From: Alphaproteobacteria bacterium
GTDB taxonomy: Bacteria; Pseudomonadota; Alphaproteobacteria; SHVP01
Length of the DNA stretch: 60,937 bases
Assembly: GCA_016869765.1 (NCBI GenBank)
Contig: VGES01000021.1
Coordinates: forward strand, 1-60,937
Direction of reading: 5' to 3'
Shown: piece after piece, positions 37,165 to 45,821 of the stretch
Layout of the letters: each line of letters starts with the position of its first letter
How positions within the stretch are numbered: position 1 is the first letter of the stretch
The notes under the pieces: model-generated
Told to the model about the DNA's origin: nothing
Database searches by the model: none
Seen by the model: the letters and a program-made list of their open reading frames with translations, nothing else
Position numbers and translations under genes: made by a program

Positions 37165-37667
37165 CGCTCCCCTTTGAGACGTGCCGCCTCGAGGGTGGCG
37201 AGCACCGGACCAGCGGTGTTCACCAGGTCCCATCGCCCCGCTTTCACGTTTTCCAAGAATTGCCGGCACGCCTCACGCTCGCCGCCCCGCCATTCGGCCA
37301 GGCGGACGACGACGATGGCCTTGGCATCGCTCTCGTAGCGTCGCCTGTCGCGGATGGCGCCTGTGTCTTCGAGCACCCGCATGACCGTTTCGAGAAGCCC
37401 CTGGTTGCGATCACCCCACGCATCGACGACAGGTTTCCATGTCGCCTCGTCGAAGGCCTGATGATCGCGGGCGCAGGCGCCCGGGGTCGAGATCGTCGCC
37501 AGACCATCGATCATCAGCCGTCGCGCGGCCTCCAGTTCATCGCCCGAATAGGTGCGCAAGTCGGGTTCGCTGTAGCTCGGGCCGTCCTGGGCCATGCGCT
37601 GCCAAGTGTAGATGGCGACGATGACGACGATGAGAATCAGCCAGTTGCGCTTGGGCATCCGGGTCAT
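37161..37667 (-). CDS. Hypothetical single-span membrane protein
   Basis: No family is recognised. The 168-residue product starts at ATG 37667, which overlaps the stop of the preceding gene as ATGA. It begins MTRMPKRNWLILIVVIVAIY, an uncleaved N-terminal anchor with a basic cytoplasmic end. The rest is soluble and mostly helical, with two cysteines (GACARDHQAF and EREACRQFLE). It is probably periplasmic and cotranscribed with the gene before it. Confidence 0.65.
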   Translation of the reverse strand: MTRMPKRNWLILIVVIVAIYTWQRMAQDGPSYSEPDLRTYSGDELEAARRLMIDGLATISTPGACARDHQAFDEATWKPVVDAWGDRNQGLLETVMRVLEDTGAIRDRRRYESDAKAIVVVRLAEWRGGEREACRQFLENVKAGRWDLVNTAGPVLATLEAARLKGER

Positions 37668-38149
37668 TCCGCGAAGCGGACCGCGCTGGCCCGGCGCCGG
37701 CGATCGGGAAACGCACGCACGAAATAGCGTAGTGCCGGGCTCGTGCCGGTCCATTGACCGCCGTCCGCCGTCGTGGCGTAGGCCCGCCGCATCGAACCCA
37801 GAACCTCATGGTGTCGGATCCTGCTCGGAAAATAGGCGACCACCGAGTCCCCCGGCGCCAGCTGCCGCGGCCACGGTCCACGGTCGTGCAGCAGCGGCTC
37901 GTGGGCGGAAATTCGCGGCGAGCCGAAGCGTCCGATCAAACCGATCTCGACCACGGTGATCGGCTCGACCCCGGCATTGACGATCATGAGACAGAGTCCG
38001 GAGCGATCGAGCGCCGGGCCGAAGGCGCGGGTCACGTCGGTCGGACGGTCTCCGAGCGCGAGCGCCTCGTTGCCGACGGGAACCGCGAGCTTGGGCACCA
38101 CCTGAAGCCGGTAGCGCGAACTGCCCCAGAAGACCACGCCTTCGGCCAT
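37664..38149 (-). CDS. Hypothetical protein
   Basis: A 161-residue protein of mixed, beta-rich composition, without signal peptide or membrane segment. Phrases such as LCLMIVNAGVEPITVVEIGLI and RQLAPGDSVVAYFPS resemble beta-sandwich domains, but I do not recognise a family. It lies 23 bases downstream of ilvD on the same strand and is coupled by an ATGA overlap to the membrane protein after it. Confidence 0.6.
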   Translation of the reverse strand: MAEGVVFWGSSRYRLQVVPKLAVPVGNEALALGDRPTDVTRAFGPALDRSGLCLMIVNAGVEPITVVEIGLIGRFGSPRISAHEPLLHDRGPWPRQLAPGDSVVAYFPSRIRHHEVLGSMRRAYATTADGGQWTGTSPALRYFVRAFPDRRRRASAVRFAE

Positions 38150-38172
38150 GGCACCCTCGCTGCCGCCCCGCC

Positions 38173-39897
38173 CTAGAGGTCGGCGTAGACGTGCGTCTCA
38201 GCCGCGCCGCCGGGATGCGTGACCGCACCCTTTTCGGCATCACCCACGGACAGCGCGTACTTGTAGAGCGCCCCGGATTGGTAGTTGGTGCGTCGCGGCT
38301 TCCAGTTTTTCCGTCGTGCCTCGAGCTCGGCGGCGGACACAGCCACCTCGAGCGTCCCCTTGTCGGCATCGATATGGATCATGTCGCCATCGCGCAGGAG
38401 CGCGATTGGTCCGCCGACGGCCGCCTCCGGCCCGACGTGGCCGATGCAGAAGCCGCGGGTCGCACCAGAGAAACGGCCATCGGTGATCAACGCCACCTGC
38501 TCGCCCATGCCCTGGCCGTAGATCGCGGCCGTTGTGGCCAACATCTCGCGCATCCCGGGCCCACCGCGCGGACCCTCGTAGCGAATGACGAACACGTCGC
38601 CCGCCTTGTACTGCTTGGCCTGGACGGCTGCGAAGCACGCTTCCTCGGTATCGAAACAGCGCGCCGGACCCGAGAACTGCAGCCGCTTCATGCCGGCCAC
38701 TTTGACGATCGCCCCCTGGGGCGCGATGTTGCCGCGCAGCCCGACGACGCCCCCCGTCTTGGAGATCGGATTGGTGACAGGGCGGATCACGTCCTGATTG
38801 GTCGGAAACACGACGTCCTCGAGGTTCTCCGCGATCGTGCGCCCGGTCACGGTGATGCAGTCGCCGTGCAGGAAGCCGCCGTCCAGCAACGTCTTCATCA
38901 GGATCGGAACGCCGCCGGCTTCGTACATGTCCTTGGCGACGTAACGACCGCCCGGCTTGAGATCGGCGATGTAGGGAGTCTTCTTGAAGATCGTCGCCAC
39001 GTCGTGCAGATCGAACGAGATGCCGCACTCGTGCGCGATCGCGGGCAAATGCAATGCCGCGTTGGTCGAGCCACCGGAGGCGGCGACGACCGTCGCTGCG
39101 TTCTCCAGCGCCTTGCGCGTCACGATCTGCCGCGGGCGCAGGTTGAGGCGTAGGAGGTTCATGACCGCCTCGCCCGACTTCACGGCGTATTCATCGCGCG
39201 ACTCGTAGGGGGCCGGGGCCCCGGAGGACGCCGGTAGCGCCAAGCCGATCGCCTCCGAGACGCACGCCATCGTGTTGGCGGTGAACTGGCCGCCGCACGA
39301 TCCAGCCGATGGGCAAGCCACGCACTCGAGTTCGTGCAGCGATTCGACGTCGAGCTTTCCCGCCTGGTACTGGCCCACCGCCTCGAAGACATCGACGACC
39401 GTCACGTCCTTGCCCCGGAAGCGGCCCGGCAGGATCGAGCCGCCATACATGAAAACCGCCGGCACGTTCAGACGGACCATCGCCATCATCAACCCAGGGA
39501 GCGACTTGTCGCAGCCGGCAAGTCCGACGAGCGCATCGTAGCAATGGCCGCGCATCGTGAGTTCGACCGAGTCGGCGATGACCTCGCGGGAGACGAGGGA
39601 GGACTTCATGCCGTCGTGGCCCATGGCGATGCCATCGGTCACGGTGATAGTGGTGAACTCGCGCGCCGTCCCGCCGGCGCTTTGCACACCCCTCTTCGCC
39701 GCCTGGGCCTGGCGGCCCAGCGCGATATTGCACGGCGCCGCTTCGTTCCAGGTCGTGGCGACCCCGACGAACGGCTTGTCGATGTCCTCTTGCTTGAGGC
39801 CCATGGCGTAGTAGTAGGAGCGGTGCGGCGCGCGCTCCGGGCCCACGGTGACGTGACGGCTCGGCAGCCTGCTCTTGTCGAATACCTTGGCATCCAT
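38173..39897 (-). CDS. ilvD: Dihydroxy-acid dehydratase
   Basis: IlvD makes the 2-keto acids of valine and isoleucine by dehydration, using an Fe-S cluster. The 574-residue product starts at ATG 39897 with GGGAGGA upstream; a longer frame to 40023 lacks family similarity. Cluster cysteines are visible in [10 protein letters not shown] and [25 protein letters not shown]-like and [19 protein letters not shown] blocks complete the signature. The divergent upstream region carries a DnaA-box match. Confidence 0.97.
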   Translation of the reverse strand: MDAKVFDKSRLPSRHVTVGPERAPHRSYYYAMGLKQEDIDKPFVGVATTWNEAAPCNIALGRQAQAAKRGVQSAGGTAREFTTITVTDGIAMGHDGMKSSLVSREVIADSVELTMRGHCYDALVGLAGCDKSLPGLMMAMVRLNVPAVFMYGGSILPGRFRGKDVTVVDVFEAVGQYQAGKLDVESLHELECVACPSAGSCGGQFTANTMACVSEAIGLALPASSGAPAPYESRDEYAVKSGEAVMNLLRLNLRPRQIVTRKALENAATVVAASGGSTNAALHLPAIAHECGISFDLHDVATIFKKTPYIADLKPGGRYVAKDMYEAGGVPILMKTLLDGGFLHGDCITVTGRTIAENLEDVVFPTNQDVIRPVTNPISKTGGVVGLRGNIAPQGAIVKVAGMKRLQFSGPARCFDTEEACFAAVQAKQYKAGDVFVIRYEGPRGGPGMREMLATTAAIYGQGMGEQVALITDGRFSGATRGFCIGHVGPEAAVGGPIALLRDGDMIHIDADKGTLEVAVSAAELEARRKNWKPRRTNYQSGALYKYALSVGDAEKGAVTHPGGAAETHVYADL

Positions 39898-39963
39898 CGC
39901 GATCCTCCCCCGCCCGGCAACGGCCGGCCGCCCTGGGCGCGGGCATCTGCCCACCGCCTCTGT

Positions 39964-39972
39964 TGTGGATAA
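39964..39972 (-). promoter_or_regulatory. Perfect DnaA-box match upstream of ilvD
   Basis: TTATCCACA on the minus strand lies 67 bases before the ilvD start and 77 bases before the divergent cytochrome gene. It is the second exact match in the window. A one-mismatch copy (ATATCCACA) lies at 52190-52198, upstream of popZ. Confidence 0.35.
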
Positions 39973-40048
39973 CTCTTTCCTTAGCACGACTGGGCGAAAA
40001 CAACCCAGGGGCGTTTGCGTCACGCCCCGAACGTGCTAGCGGGTGTGC

Positions 40049-40516
40049 ATGAAACCTTGGCTCAGGTTGACCCTGGGGGCGCCGCTGCTGGCCGCTGTGA
40101 TCGCCGGGACATGGGCGGTGTGGCGCCAAATCGAGGCACCAGCCTCGCCGGCCGACCCCAACGATCGCGCTATGGTAGCGCTGGGCAAGGACGTCTATGG
40201 CCGCCACTGCCTGAGCTGCCACGGGCGCAACCTCGAAGGCGAACGCGATTGGCGGACGCCCAAAGCCAATGGTCGCCTGCCGGCCCCGCCGCACGACGAG
40301 ACCGGCCATACCTGGCACCACTCGGATCGTCAGTTGTTCGTCCTGACCAAAGTCGGACCAAGGGCCTTTGCCGGCCCCAACTACCAAACCGACATGCCCG
40401 GATATGCCGACACTCTGTCCGACCGGGAGATCTGGGCCGTGATCGCCTACATCAAGTCGACGTGGCCCAATCGCGTCCTCGCCTACCAACAGGACGTGAC
40501 CGGGCGCGATCGCTAG
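40049..40516 (+). CDS. Class I c-type cytochrome, membrane-anchored
   Basis: The 155-residue product has an N-terminal signal or anchor helix (about 6-24). A single heme c site, CLSCH (Cys54, Cys57, His58), and a probable axial Met116 in YQTDMPGYA follow. SDREIWAVIAYIKSTWP is the C-terminal helix of class I cytochromes. It acts in the periplasm as an electron carrier; its partner is unknown. A GTG at 40043 is an alternative start. It is divergent from ilvD and convergent with a VOC gene. Confidence 0.88.
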   Translation: MKPWLRLTLGAPLLAAVIAGTWAVWRQIEAPASPADPNDRAMVALGKDVYGRHCLSCHGRNLEGERDWRTPKANGRLPAPPHDETGHTWHHSDRQLFVLTKVGPRAFAGPNYQTDMPGYADTLSDREIWAVIAYIKSTWPNRVLAYQQDVTGRDR

Positions 40517-40521
40517 ACGGC

Positions 40522-40908
40522 TCAGGACCGGCGCGCATAGCTGACGGTGAGGATCTCCCAGGTATGCCCGTCTGGTTCGCTCCAGTACACCATGCGGCCG
40601 CCGAATTGGGTGTTCACCCGCATATCAGGCGGTCCATGCGGGTGGCTGCGATAGGGGATTCCCGCCTCGCGAAAGCGTCCGAATATCTCATCGAATTCGC
40701 GATCAGACACTCGGAAGCAAAGGTGCTGTATGGGGAATCGCGAGTCGTCATTGATGAAGTCGACGGTCAGTCCCGCGTTGACATAGACCGGAGAGAACGG
40801 TCCACTCCTGTGCTCCGACCATGGAACGCCAAGAATCCCGGCAAGCTGTCGGGCCGCCGCGAGCTGGTCGCGAGCCGAAACAATGACGTGGTCAAGCTCG
40901 ATAGCCAC
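40522..40908 (-). CDS. VOC (glyoxalase/dioxygenase fold) family protein
   Basis: The 128-residue protein starts at GTG 40908, with GAGGG five bases upstream. LDHVIVSARDQLAAARQLAGI and the C-terminal GRMVYWSEPDGHTWEILTVS are the paired beta-alpha-beta signatures of the VOC superfamily. They carry candidate metal ligands His (LDH) and Glu (WEIL). The substrate is unknown. The convergent cytochrome gene ends five bases away. Confidence 0.82.
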   Translation of the reverse strand: MAIELDHVIVSARDQLAAARQLAGILGVPWSEHRSGPFSPVYVNAGLTVDFINDDSRFPIQHLCFRVSDREFDEIFGRFREAGIPYRSHPHGPPDMRVNTQFGGRMVYWSEPDGHTWEILTVSYARRS

Positions 40909-41024
40909 CCGAACCCTCGCGGATGCTGAGGCGGGCCCTGTTGCCCCGCATGACACGACAATCCAACAAAGCTGATGACCGCGCCCCACCTTGATTCGCG
41001 GGCCCGGCTCCCCCACCCTGCCGC

Positions 41025-41040
41025 CCTCGTCTGAGGGAGT
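41025..41040 (+). promoter_or_regulatory. Hairpin enclosing the terC ribosome binding site
   Basis: CCCTC (41025-41029), loop GTCT, GAGGG (41034-41038) place the Shine-Dalgarno sequence GAGGGAG inside a stem. An alternative pairing of GGGA with TCCC (41036-41045) would compete with it. I see no match to the yybP-ykoY manganese riboswitch. Confidence 0.4.
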
Positions 41041-41045
41041 TCCCC

Positions 41046-41780
41046 ATGGAATGGATCGCGACCGCCGACGGCTGGGCCAGCCTTTTGACGCTGACCGCGC
41101 TCGAGATCGTGCTCGGCATCGACAACATCGTGTTCCTGGCGGTCGTCGCCAGCCGCTTGCCCGAGTCACAGCGCCCCCGGGCCCGCCAACTCGGCCTGAT
41201 CGCCGCCCTGGTCATGCGCATCGCGTTGCTCGCTGCCATCAGCTGGATCATCGGACTGACCGCGCCGCTTTTCGTCGCCTTCGGCATGGAGTTCTCCTGG
41301 CGCGATCTGATCTTGATCGCCGGTGGTGTGTTCCTGCTCGCCAAGGGCACCTGGGAAATCCACCACGCCGTCGAGGGCGAGCACGAGAGTCACGGCAGGT
41401 CCGGCGCGAAGGGCGCGACGTTCTTCGGCGTTGTCGCCCAGATCATGGTCCTCGACCTCGTGTTCTCGATCGATTCGGTCATCACCGCGGTCGGAATGGC
41501 CGATGACATCGGCATCATGGTTACGGCCGTCGTCATCGCCATCATCGTCATGCTGGTGGCAGCCAACCCGGTCGGCAAGTTCATCGAACGCCATCCGACG
41601 ACCAAGATGCTGGCGTTGTCCTTCCTGCTTCTGGTCGGAATGGCGCTCGTGGCCGACGGCTTCGAGGTCCACATCCCGCGCGGCTTCCTGTATTTCGCGA
41701 TCGCCTTCTCGGCCGGCGTCGAAGTGCTGAACCTTGCGGCCAAGACGCGGCGCGAGCGCCGCCGGGCGACCGCGGGCTGA
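41046..41780 (+). CDS. TerC family integral membrane protein
   Basis: TerC-family proteins are seven-helix membrane proteins, several of which export or handle Mn2+. The 244-residue product has the two diagnostic acidic helices: LEIVLGIDNIVFLAVVASRL near residue 19 and DLVFSIDSVITAVGMADD near 136. A histidine-rich cytoplasmic loop (EIHHAVEGEHESH) lies between them. The ribosome binding site is enclosed in a short hairpin. Family assignment is firm; the transported ion is inferred from relatives. Confidence 0.9.
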   Translation: MEWIATADGWASLLTLTALEIVLGIDNIVFLAVVASRLPESQRPRARQLGLIAALVMRIALLAAISWIIGLTAPLFVAFGMEFSWRDLILIAGGVFLLAKGTWEIHHAVEGEHESHGRSGAKGATFFGVVAQIMVLDLVFSIDSVITAVGMADDIGIMVTAVVIAIIVMLVAANPVGKFIERHPTTKMLALSFLLLVGMALVADGFEVHIPRGFLYFAIAFSAGVEVLNLAAKTRRERRRATAG

Positions 41781-41899
41781 TTCCTCCGGGGCTGGGGCCT
41801 GCGCCATCGCACCGCAGGCCCCGGTCACGATTTCGCCCTATCCCTCGGCGACAGCGTGGGGGTGCTTGCCATCGTGGCGGCGCCGCGCCTCAATTGACC

Positions 41900-43447
41900 A
41901 TGCGCATGTTTCGTCGTCTCGCCCAAGCGTTCGCGCCACAACCGAGTGTCGATGAGGCCGGAGTCCGGCGCGGCTTGCGCTGGCTGACCCGCAACGGCCT
42001 CGGCATTCAGTTGATGGAGACGCTCCACGCGGGCCCCCTGCTCACGGCCTTCGCGCTCGAGATCGGCGCGACCAATCTCATGATCGGCGTGCTGGCCGCC
42101 ATGCCGCACTGGGCGCAGCTCGTCCAGGTGCCCGGCGTGTACCTGGTGAACCGCTATCGCAACCGCAAGGTGCTCTACCTGATCGGCGGCCTCCTGTCGC
42201 GGCCGATGCTGCTCGCAATGGCGCTGGCCGCGTTCATCACGTCGGCGGATTGGGCGATCACGGTGCTGATCGTCGCCTTTGCGTTCCGCTATGGGTTTGG
42301 CGGCATCCTGGCGACGAGCCAAAACCCGTGGATGCGCGATCTCGTGCCCGACCACGTGATGGGACGGTTTTTCGGCCGGCGGCTGATGCTGATGACGGCG
42401 TTGGGGGCCGTCTTGAGCCTGCTGGCCGCCGGCTTCATCGATCTGTGGAGGATCGAGGACTGGGCGCCGCCTCGGTACGCCTATGTCCCGCTGTTCGTTG
42501 TCGCCTTTCTCGGCGGCCTGTTTTCGATCTACTGCATGCTCCGCGTGCCAGAACCCAAGATGCCCGTCGACCCCAATCCGGTGAACCTCTACCGGCGCCT
42601 GCGTGAACCGCTTCGCGACGCGAATTTCCGGCGGCTCCTGCATTTCCTGTCGACGTGGAACTTCGCAATCAATTTGGCAGCACCGTTCTTCACCGTCCAC
42701 ATGCTGAAGGCGCTCGAGCTCGAGGTCAGCCTGGTGCTCGCGTTCACCACGCTGTCGCAGCTCACCAACATCCTCGTGCTGCGCGGTTGGGGTCGCGTGG
42801 CCGACCGCTTCAGCAACAAGAGCGTGATGGCGCTCTGCGCGCCCCTTTTCATCGCCATGATCTTCGCCTGGACGTTCACGACGCTCCCGGGGCCGCACCT
42901 GTTGACGATCCCACTCCTCGTCGTGATCCATGCGTTGACCGGGGTGGCGACGGCGGGCGTCACGCTCGCTGCCGGCAACATGGCGCTCAAGCTCGCGCCA
43001 AAGGGGGATGCCAGCGCGTATCTCGCGACCAACAGCCTTTTCACGGCGGTCGCGGCGGGAACGGCCGGCATCCTCGGTGGCTTGCTCGCCGATTTCTTCG
43101 TTGGTCGCGAACTCAGCCTGTCGCTGCAGTGGAGCTCGCCCGAAGCGGCGCTGTCGCTCACCACCCTCGACGTGCGCGATTGGGACTTCTTCTTCCTGTT
43201 CGCGACGGTGATCGGCGTCTACTCGATCAGCCGTCTGGCCCACGTCCATGAGCCGGGGCAGCCGGCGAGCGACCGTCTCGTGCTCCAGGAGCTGATCCTT
43301 GGCTCGCGCCAGAGCGTGCGCAACCTGTCGAGCGTGGCCGGGCTGAGGGCTGCGACCGAATTCCCTATGCATTTGGTCGAAGGCAAGGACGGTCCCGCCT
43401 CCGGCGGCGACAAGCCGAGGCCACCGCCCCAGGGGCCGCCGCCCTAG
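41900..43447 (+). CDS. MFS-type transporter
   Basis: The 515-residue protein has about twelve membrane helices with the major facilitator layout. A short helical N-terminus is followed by GIQLMETLHAGPLLTAFALEI and GVLAAMPHWAQL, then the loop YLVNRYRNRKVLYLIGG, which resembles motif A. The second half repeats a similar loop, LRGWGRVADRFSNKSVMALC. A TTG at 41894 and an ATG at 41906 are alternative starts. It is convergent with the cupin gene, with a four-base overlap. The substrate is unknown. Confidence 0.8.
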   Translation: MRMFRRLAQAFAPQPSVDEAGVRRGLRWLTRNGLGIQLMETLHAGPLLTAFALEIGATNLMIGVLAAMPHWAQLVQVPGVYLVNRYRNRKVLYLIGGLLSRPMLLAMALAAFITSADWAITVLIVAFAFRYGFGGILATSQNPWMRDLVPDHVMGRFFGRRLMLMTALGAVLSLLAAGFIDLWRIEDWAPPRYAYVPLFVVAFLGGLFSIYCMLRVPEPKMPVDPNPVNLYRRLREPLRDANFRRLLHFLSTWNFAINLAAPFFTVHMLKALELEVSLVLAFTTLSQLTNILVLRGWGRVADRFSNKSVMALCAPLFIAMIFAWTFTTLPGPHLLTIPLLVVIHALTGVATAGVTLAAGNMALKLAPKGDASAYLATNSLFTAVAAGTAGILGGLLADFFVGRELSLSLQWSSPEAALSLTTLDVRDWDFFFLFATVIGVYSISRLAHVHEPGQPASDRLVLQELILGSRQSVRNLSSVAGLRAATEFPMHLVEGKDGPASGGDKPRPPPQGPPP

Positions 43448-44304
43448 AACGGCGTGGTGGTGCGCCGATCCCAGGGTTTGGCGAAGGTGCGCATTGCCTC
43501 GGGGAGTCGCGGCGTGTAGGGCGGGAATTCGTGATCGATCGTTCGCGGAGGCCCGTTCCAGAAGTTCTCGAGCGGGCCATTGATGGTGCGCACGAACAAG
43601 ACGAAGCCGAGGTGCGTGCCGTTCGGACCGTGGTGTTCGCCATCGACCCACCAGGCGTAGCCTCCCGGTCCCATGTGGCCGACATCGCCCCACACGTAGT
43701 CCCCTTCGAGGCAGAAGATCTCCTCGATCATCGAATGCGTGAGCTGGGGTCGGGGCGGTCCACCGACGGTGAGCCGCTTGTTCGGGATGGTGAACAGGAA
43801 CGAGGTCTCGCGCGTGTCAGGATCGGTGCGCAGGCGTTTCATGCGCGGAATGCCCTGGAACCGCGGATCGACGCCGTCGCTGGTCCAAGCCATGGCATTC
43901 GAATCGACGTGGGCAACCAGCCGCCGACCATCGTAACCGGTGGGCGGCGCGCCATGGATCGGTACCGCAGGCCCCGACAGCATGGTGAGCACGACCGCCC
44001 CGTCCGGCGCTAAGGCCTCCATGCGCCCGTAGCCCGAGGGGAAATGCGCGAAGTGCCCTTTGGCGTAGCGCTCGCCATTGATGAGGAGCGCCCCATCGAG
44101 CACCAGAAATTCCTCACTCACGGTGAGATACTCCGGCCCGCCTCGACGCCAGCCCCGCGGATAGCGCATCAGGAGCGTCGCGGCGCCAGTTGCCTCCTCG
44201 CGGCTCAACGTGCGCGACTCGACACCGGGCCGCAGGCCGCCTGGCACGCCCTCGATCCACGGGAGGTCCTGGGCCTGGATGAATACGCAATGGGGTCGAG
44301 ACAT
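43444..44304 (-). CDS. Cupin-fold protein
   Basis: The 286-residue protein shows bicupin-like character: EEFLVLDGALLINGERYAKG near 85 and IEEIFCLEGDYVWGDVGHMG near 197 are cupin-type strands with acidic and histidine residues. Enzyme class and ligand are unknown. The ATG 44304 start is chosen because similarity to a folded domain begins there. The gene is 31 bases downstream of the tandem paralog pair on the same strand, so the three form one probable operon. Confidence 0.7.
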   Translation of the reverse strand: MSRPHCVFIQAQDLPWIEGVPGGLRPGVESRTLSREEATGAATLLMRYPRGWRRGGPEYLTVSEEFLVLDGALLINGERYAKGHFAHFPSGYGRMEALAPDGAVVLTMLSGPAVPIHGAPPTGYDGRRLVAHVDSNAMAWTSDGVDPRFQGIPRMKRLRTDPDTRETSFLFTIPNKRLTVGGPPRPQLTHSMIEEIFCLEGDYVWGDVGHMGPGGYAWWVDGEHHGPNGTHLGFVLFVRTINGPLENFWNGPPRTIDHEFPPYTPRLPEAMRTFAKPWDRRTTTPF

Positions 44305-44335
44305 CTCAAGCTGCACTATCTTTGCACCAAACGCA

Positions 44336-45028
44336 TCACCGCAACTCGACGAGTTCGTAGCGCGAGCCGACAAAGTCGGCCTTGCACAGGATGGGCAGGT
44401 AGTCCCCGCGCGTCGTGTAGAACTCGACCGGCGGCCCCTGACGGCGCACGACGTCGACGCGGATGCAGTCGAACGTCCCCGCCGCGACCGTGATGCGGTG
44501 TTCGCCGCCGTACTCCATGATCGCCGTTTCCGCGATGGTGTTGGGCTCGAGCCCGATGCAGAGCCGTGGGCCGGAATCGCCCAGCGGATGCTCGGAGGTC
44601 GAGAGCCGACCGCGCACCTCTTGGCGCTTCGGACCATCGAGGTCGAAGGCCGCCGCGTGCCAGAAATCGGCGATCAGCGAGTGTGAACAGAGGATCGGGG
44701 TCCACACCGTCGTCGGCCAACGCTGCGATAGACGTCCCTCGCCCGCGGTATAACCCTCGGCCTCGGCCAGGTGCTCGCTGAAGCGAAACCACATCGCGCC
44801 CATGAAGCGGTCGTGCTTGGTCTGTCGCACGAACGCATCGAGCGGACGAAAGCGCTCATCGCAGGTGTGCGTGACGTCGCGCAACATGCCGAGCTGGTCG
44901 TATTCGATCATGGTTCGAAACGTGCGATGCCCGTTGCCGTGCACGGTGATCGTGAACCACTCGCGCCCGGATTCGCCTCCCTCACTCGTCGCATAGCGGA
45001 TGTAGCCGCGAACCGTTCGATGTTTCAT
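44336..45028 (-). CDS. Unrecognised conserved protein, tandem paralog 2
   Basis: A 230-residue soluble protein without signal peptide. It closely resembles the preceding gene product: both share REWFTITVHG.GHRTFR, then LRDVTH..DER.RPLD. Further shared blocks are TVAAGTF and RRQGPPVEF, and a C-terminal ADFVG.RYEL. About half of the aligned residues look identical by eye. The C-terminal block recalls DUF3108-like beta-barrel proteins, but this is only an impression. The ATG overlaps the upstream paralog stop as ATGA. Function is unknown. Confidence 0.75.
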   Translation of the reverse strand: MKHRTVRGYIRYATSEGGESGREWFTITVHGNGHRTFRTMIEYDQLGMLRDVTHTCDERFRPLDAFVRQTKHDRFMGAMWFRFSEHLAEAEGYTAGEGRLSQRWPTTVWTPILCSHSLIADFWHAAAFDLDGPKRQEVRGRLSTSEHPLGDSGPRLCIGLEPNTIAETAIMEYGGEHRITVAAGTFDCIRVDVVRRQGPPVEFYTTRGDYLPILCKADFVGSRYELVELR

Positions 45029-45726
45029 GGTTTGCCCTCGCGCCATTCCAACAGCTCGTAGCGTTGACCGACGAAGTCCGCGACACACAATACCGGAGGA
45101 AAGTCCCCCGGCACCGTGAAGAACTCGACCGGTGGCCCCTGGCGACGCACCGACAGCATATGGCGGCAACGGAACGTTCCGGCCGCGACCGTCACCTCGC
45201 GTTCGCCGGCGCCCTCGAACACCGCCGTCGGCCAGATCCCGAAGGGATTGGTGGCGTGGTAGAGAATGGGCGGAGAATCCCCCACCGGATGGACGGCGGT
45301 CGAAAGTCGCCGCGTCACCTCCTGGCGTCGCGGCCCGCCGAAGTCGTAGCGCGCGAACTGCCAGAAGTCCGACAGCAGCGAGTGGTTCATGAGAATCGAC
45401 GTCCACCGCTCCGTCGCAAACCGCTGGCGGATTCGACCTGCCTCAGCCGTGAACCCTTCGGCCTCGGCCACGTGTTCCGTGAAACGCATCCAGAGTGCGC
45501 CCTCGAACAGGCCGCGACGCGTCTGGCGAACGTAACAGTCGAGCGGCCGCCAGCGTTCATCGACGCTGTGCGTCACGTCGCGCAGGATGCCGGTGTCGCG
45601 ATACTCGACGATCGCGCGAAACGTGCGATGCCCGGTGCCGTGCACGGTGATCGTAAACCACTCCCGGGCGTTCTCCTCGCCCTTGGTCTGATACGAGATG
45701 GTGCCGCGGATGGTGCGATGGCGCAT
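45025..45726 (-). CDS. Unrecognised conserved protein, tandem paralog 1
   Basis: A 233-residue soluble protein and the first gene of a three-gene operon with its paralog and a cupin protein. It starts MRHRTIRGTISYQTKGEENA; an upstream in-frame extension of 15 codons looks non-coding. Conserved tryptophans and charged pairs shared with its paralog suggest a ligand-binding beta-barrel, but I recognise no named family with confidence. It is divergent from the antitoxin gene, which lies about 95 bases away. Confidence 0.75.
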   Translation of the reverse strand: MRHRTIRGTISYQTKGEENAREWFTITVHGTGHRTFRAIVEYRDTGILRDVTHSVDERWRPLDCYVRQTRRGLFEGALWMRFTEHVAEAEGFTAEAGRIRQRFATERWTSILMNHSLLSDFWQFARYDFGGPRRQEVTRRLSTAVHPVGDSPPILYHATNPFGIWPTAVFEGAGEREVTVAAGTFRCRHMLSVRRQGPPVEFFTVPGDFPPVLCVADFVGQRYELLEWREGKP

Positions 45727-45779
45727 GTCCCAATGATAGCCGACGAACCATAGTGTGATAGACGCTTGCAAATCCGGCC

Positions 45780-45819
45780 GTGGTCACCCAACGAGTCCTC
45801 AGACTCGTTAGGTGATCAC
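45780..45819 (+). promoter_or_regulatory. Antitoxin operator: 18-base inverted repeat
   Basis: Arms GTGGTCACCCAACGAGTC (45780-45797) and GACTCGTTAGGTGATCAC (45802-45819) pair at 16 of 18 positions around the loop CTCA. It ends two bases before the antitoxin ATG. The ribosome binding site AGGTGA lies in the right arm, so the element can act as both DNA operator and RNA hairpin. Confidence 0.75.
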
Positions 45820-45821
45820 GA

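Noticed and set aside
40909-41045. yybP-ykoY manganese riboswitch upstream of terC
   Set aside because: The conserved internal loops of that class are not present; only a small ribosome-site hairpin is seen.
41781-41899. Regulatory RNA or gene between terC and the MFS gene
   Set aside because: No frame, convincing hairpin or T-run is visible.
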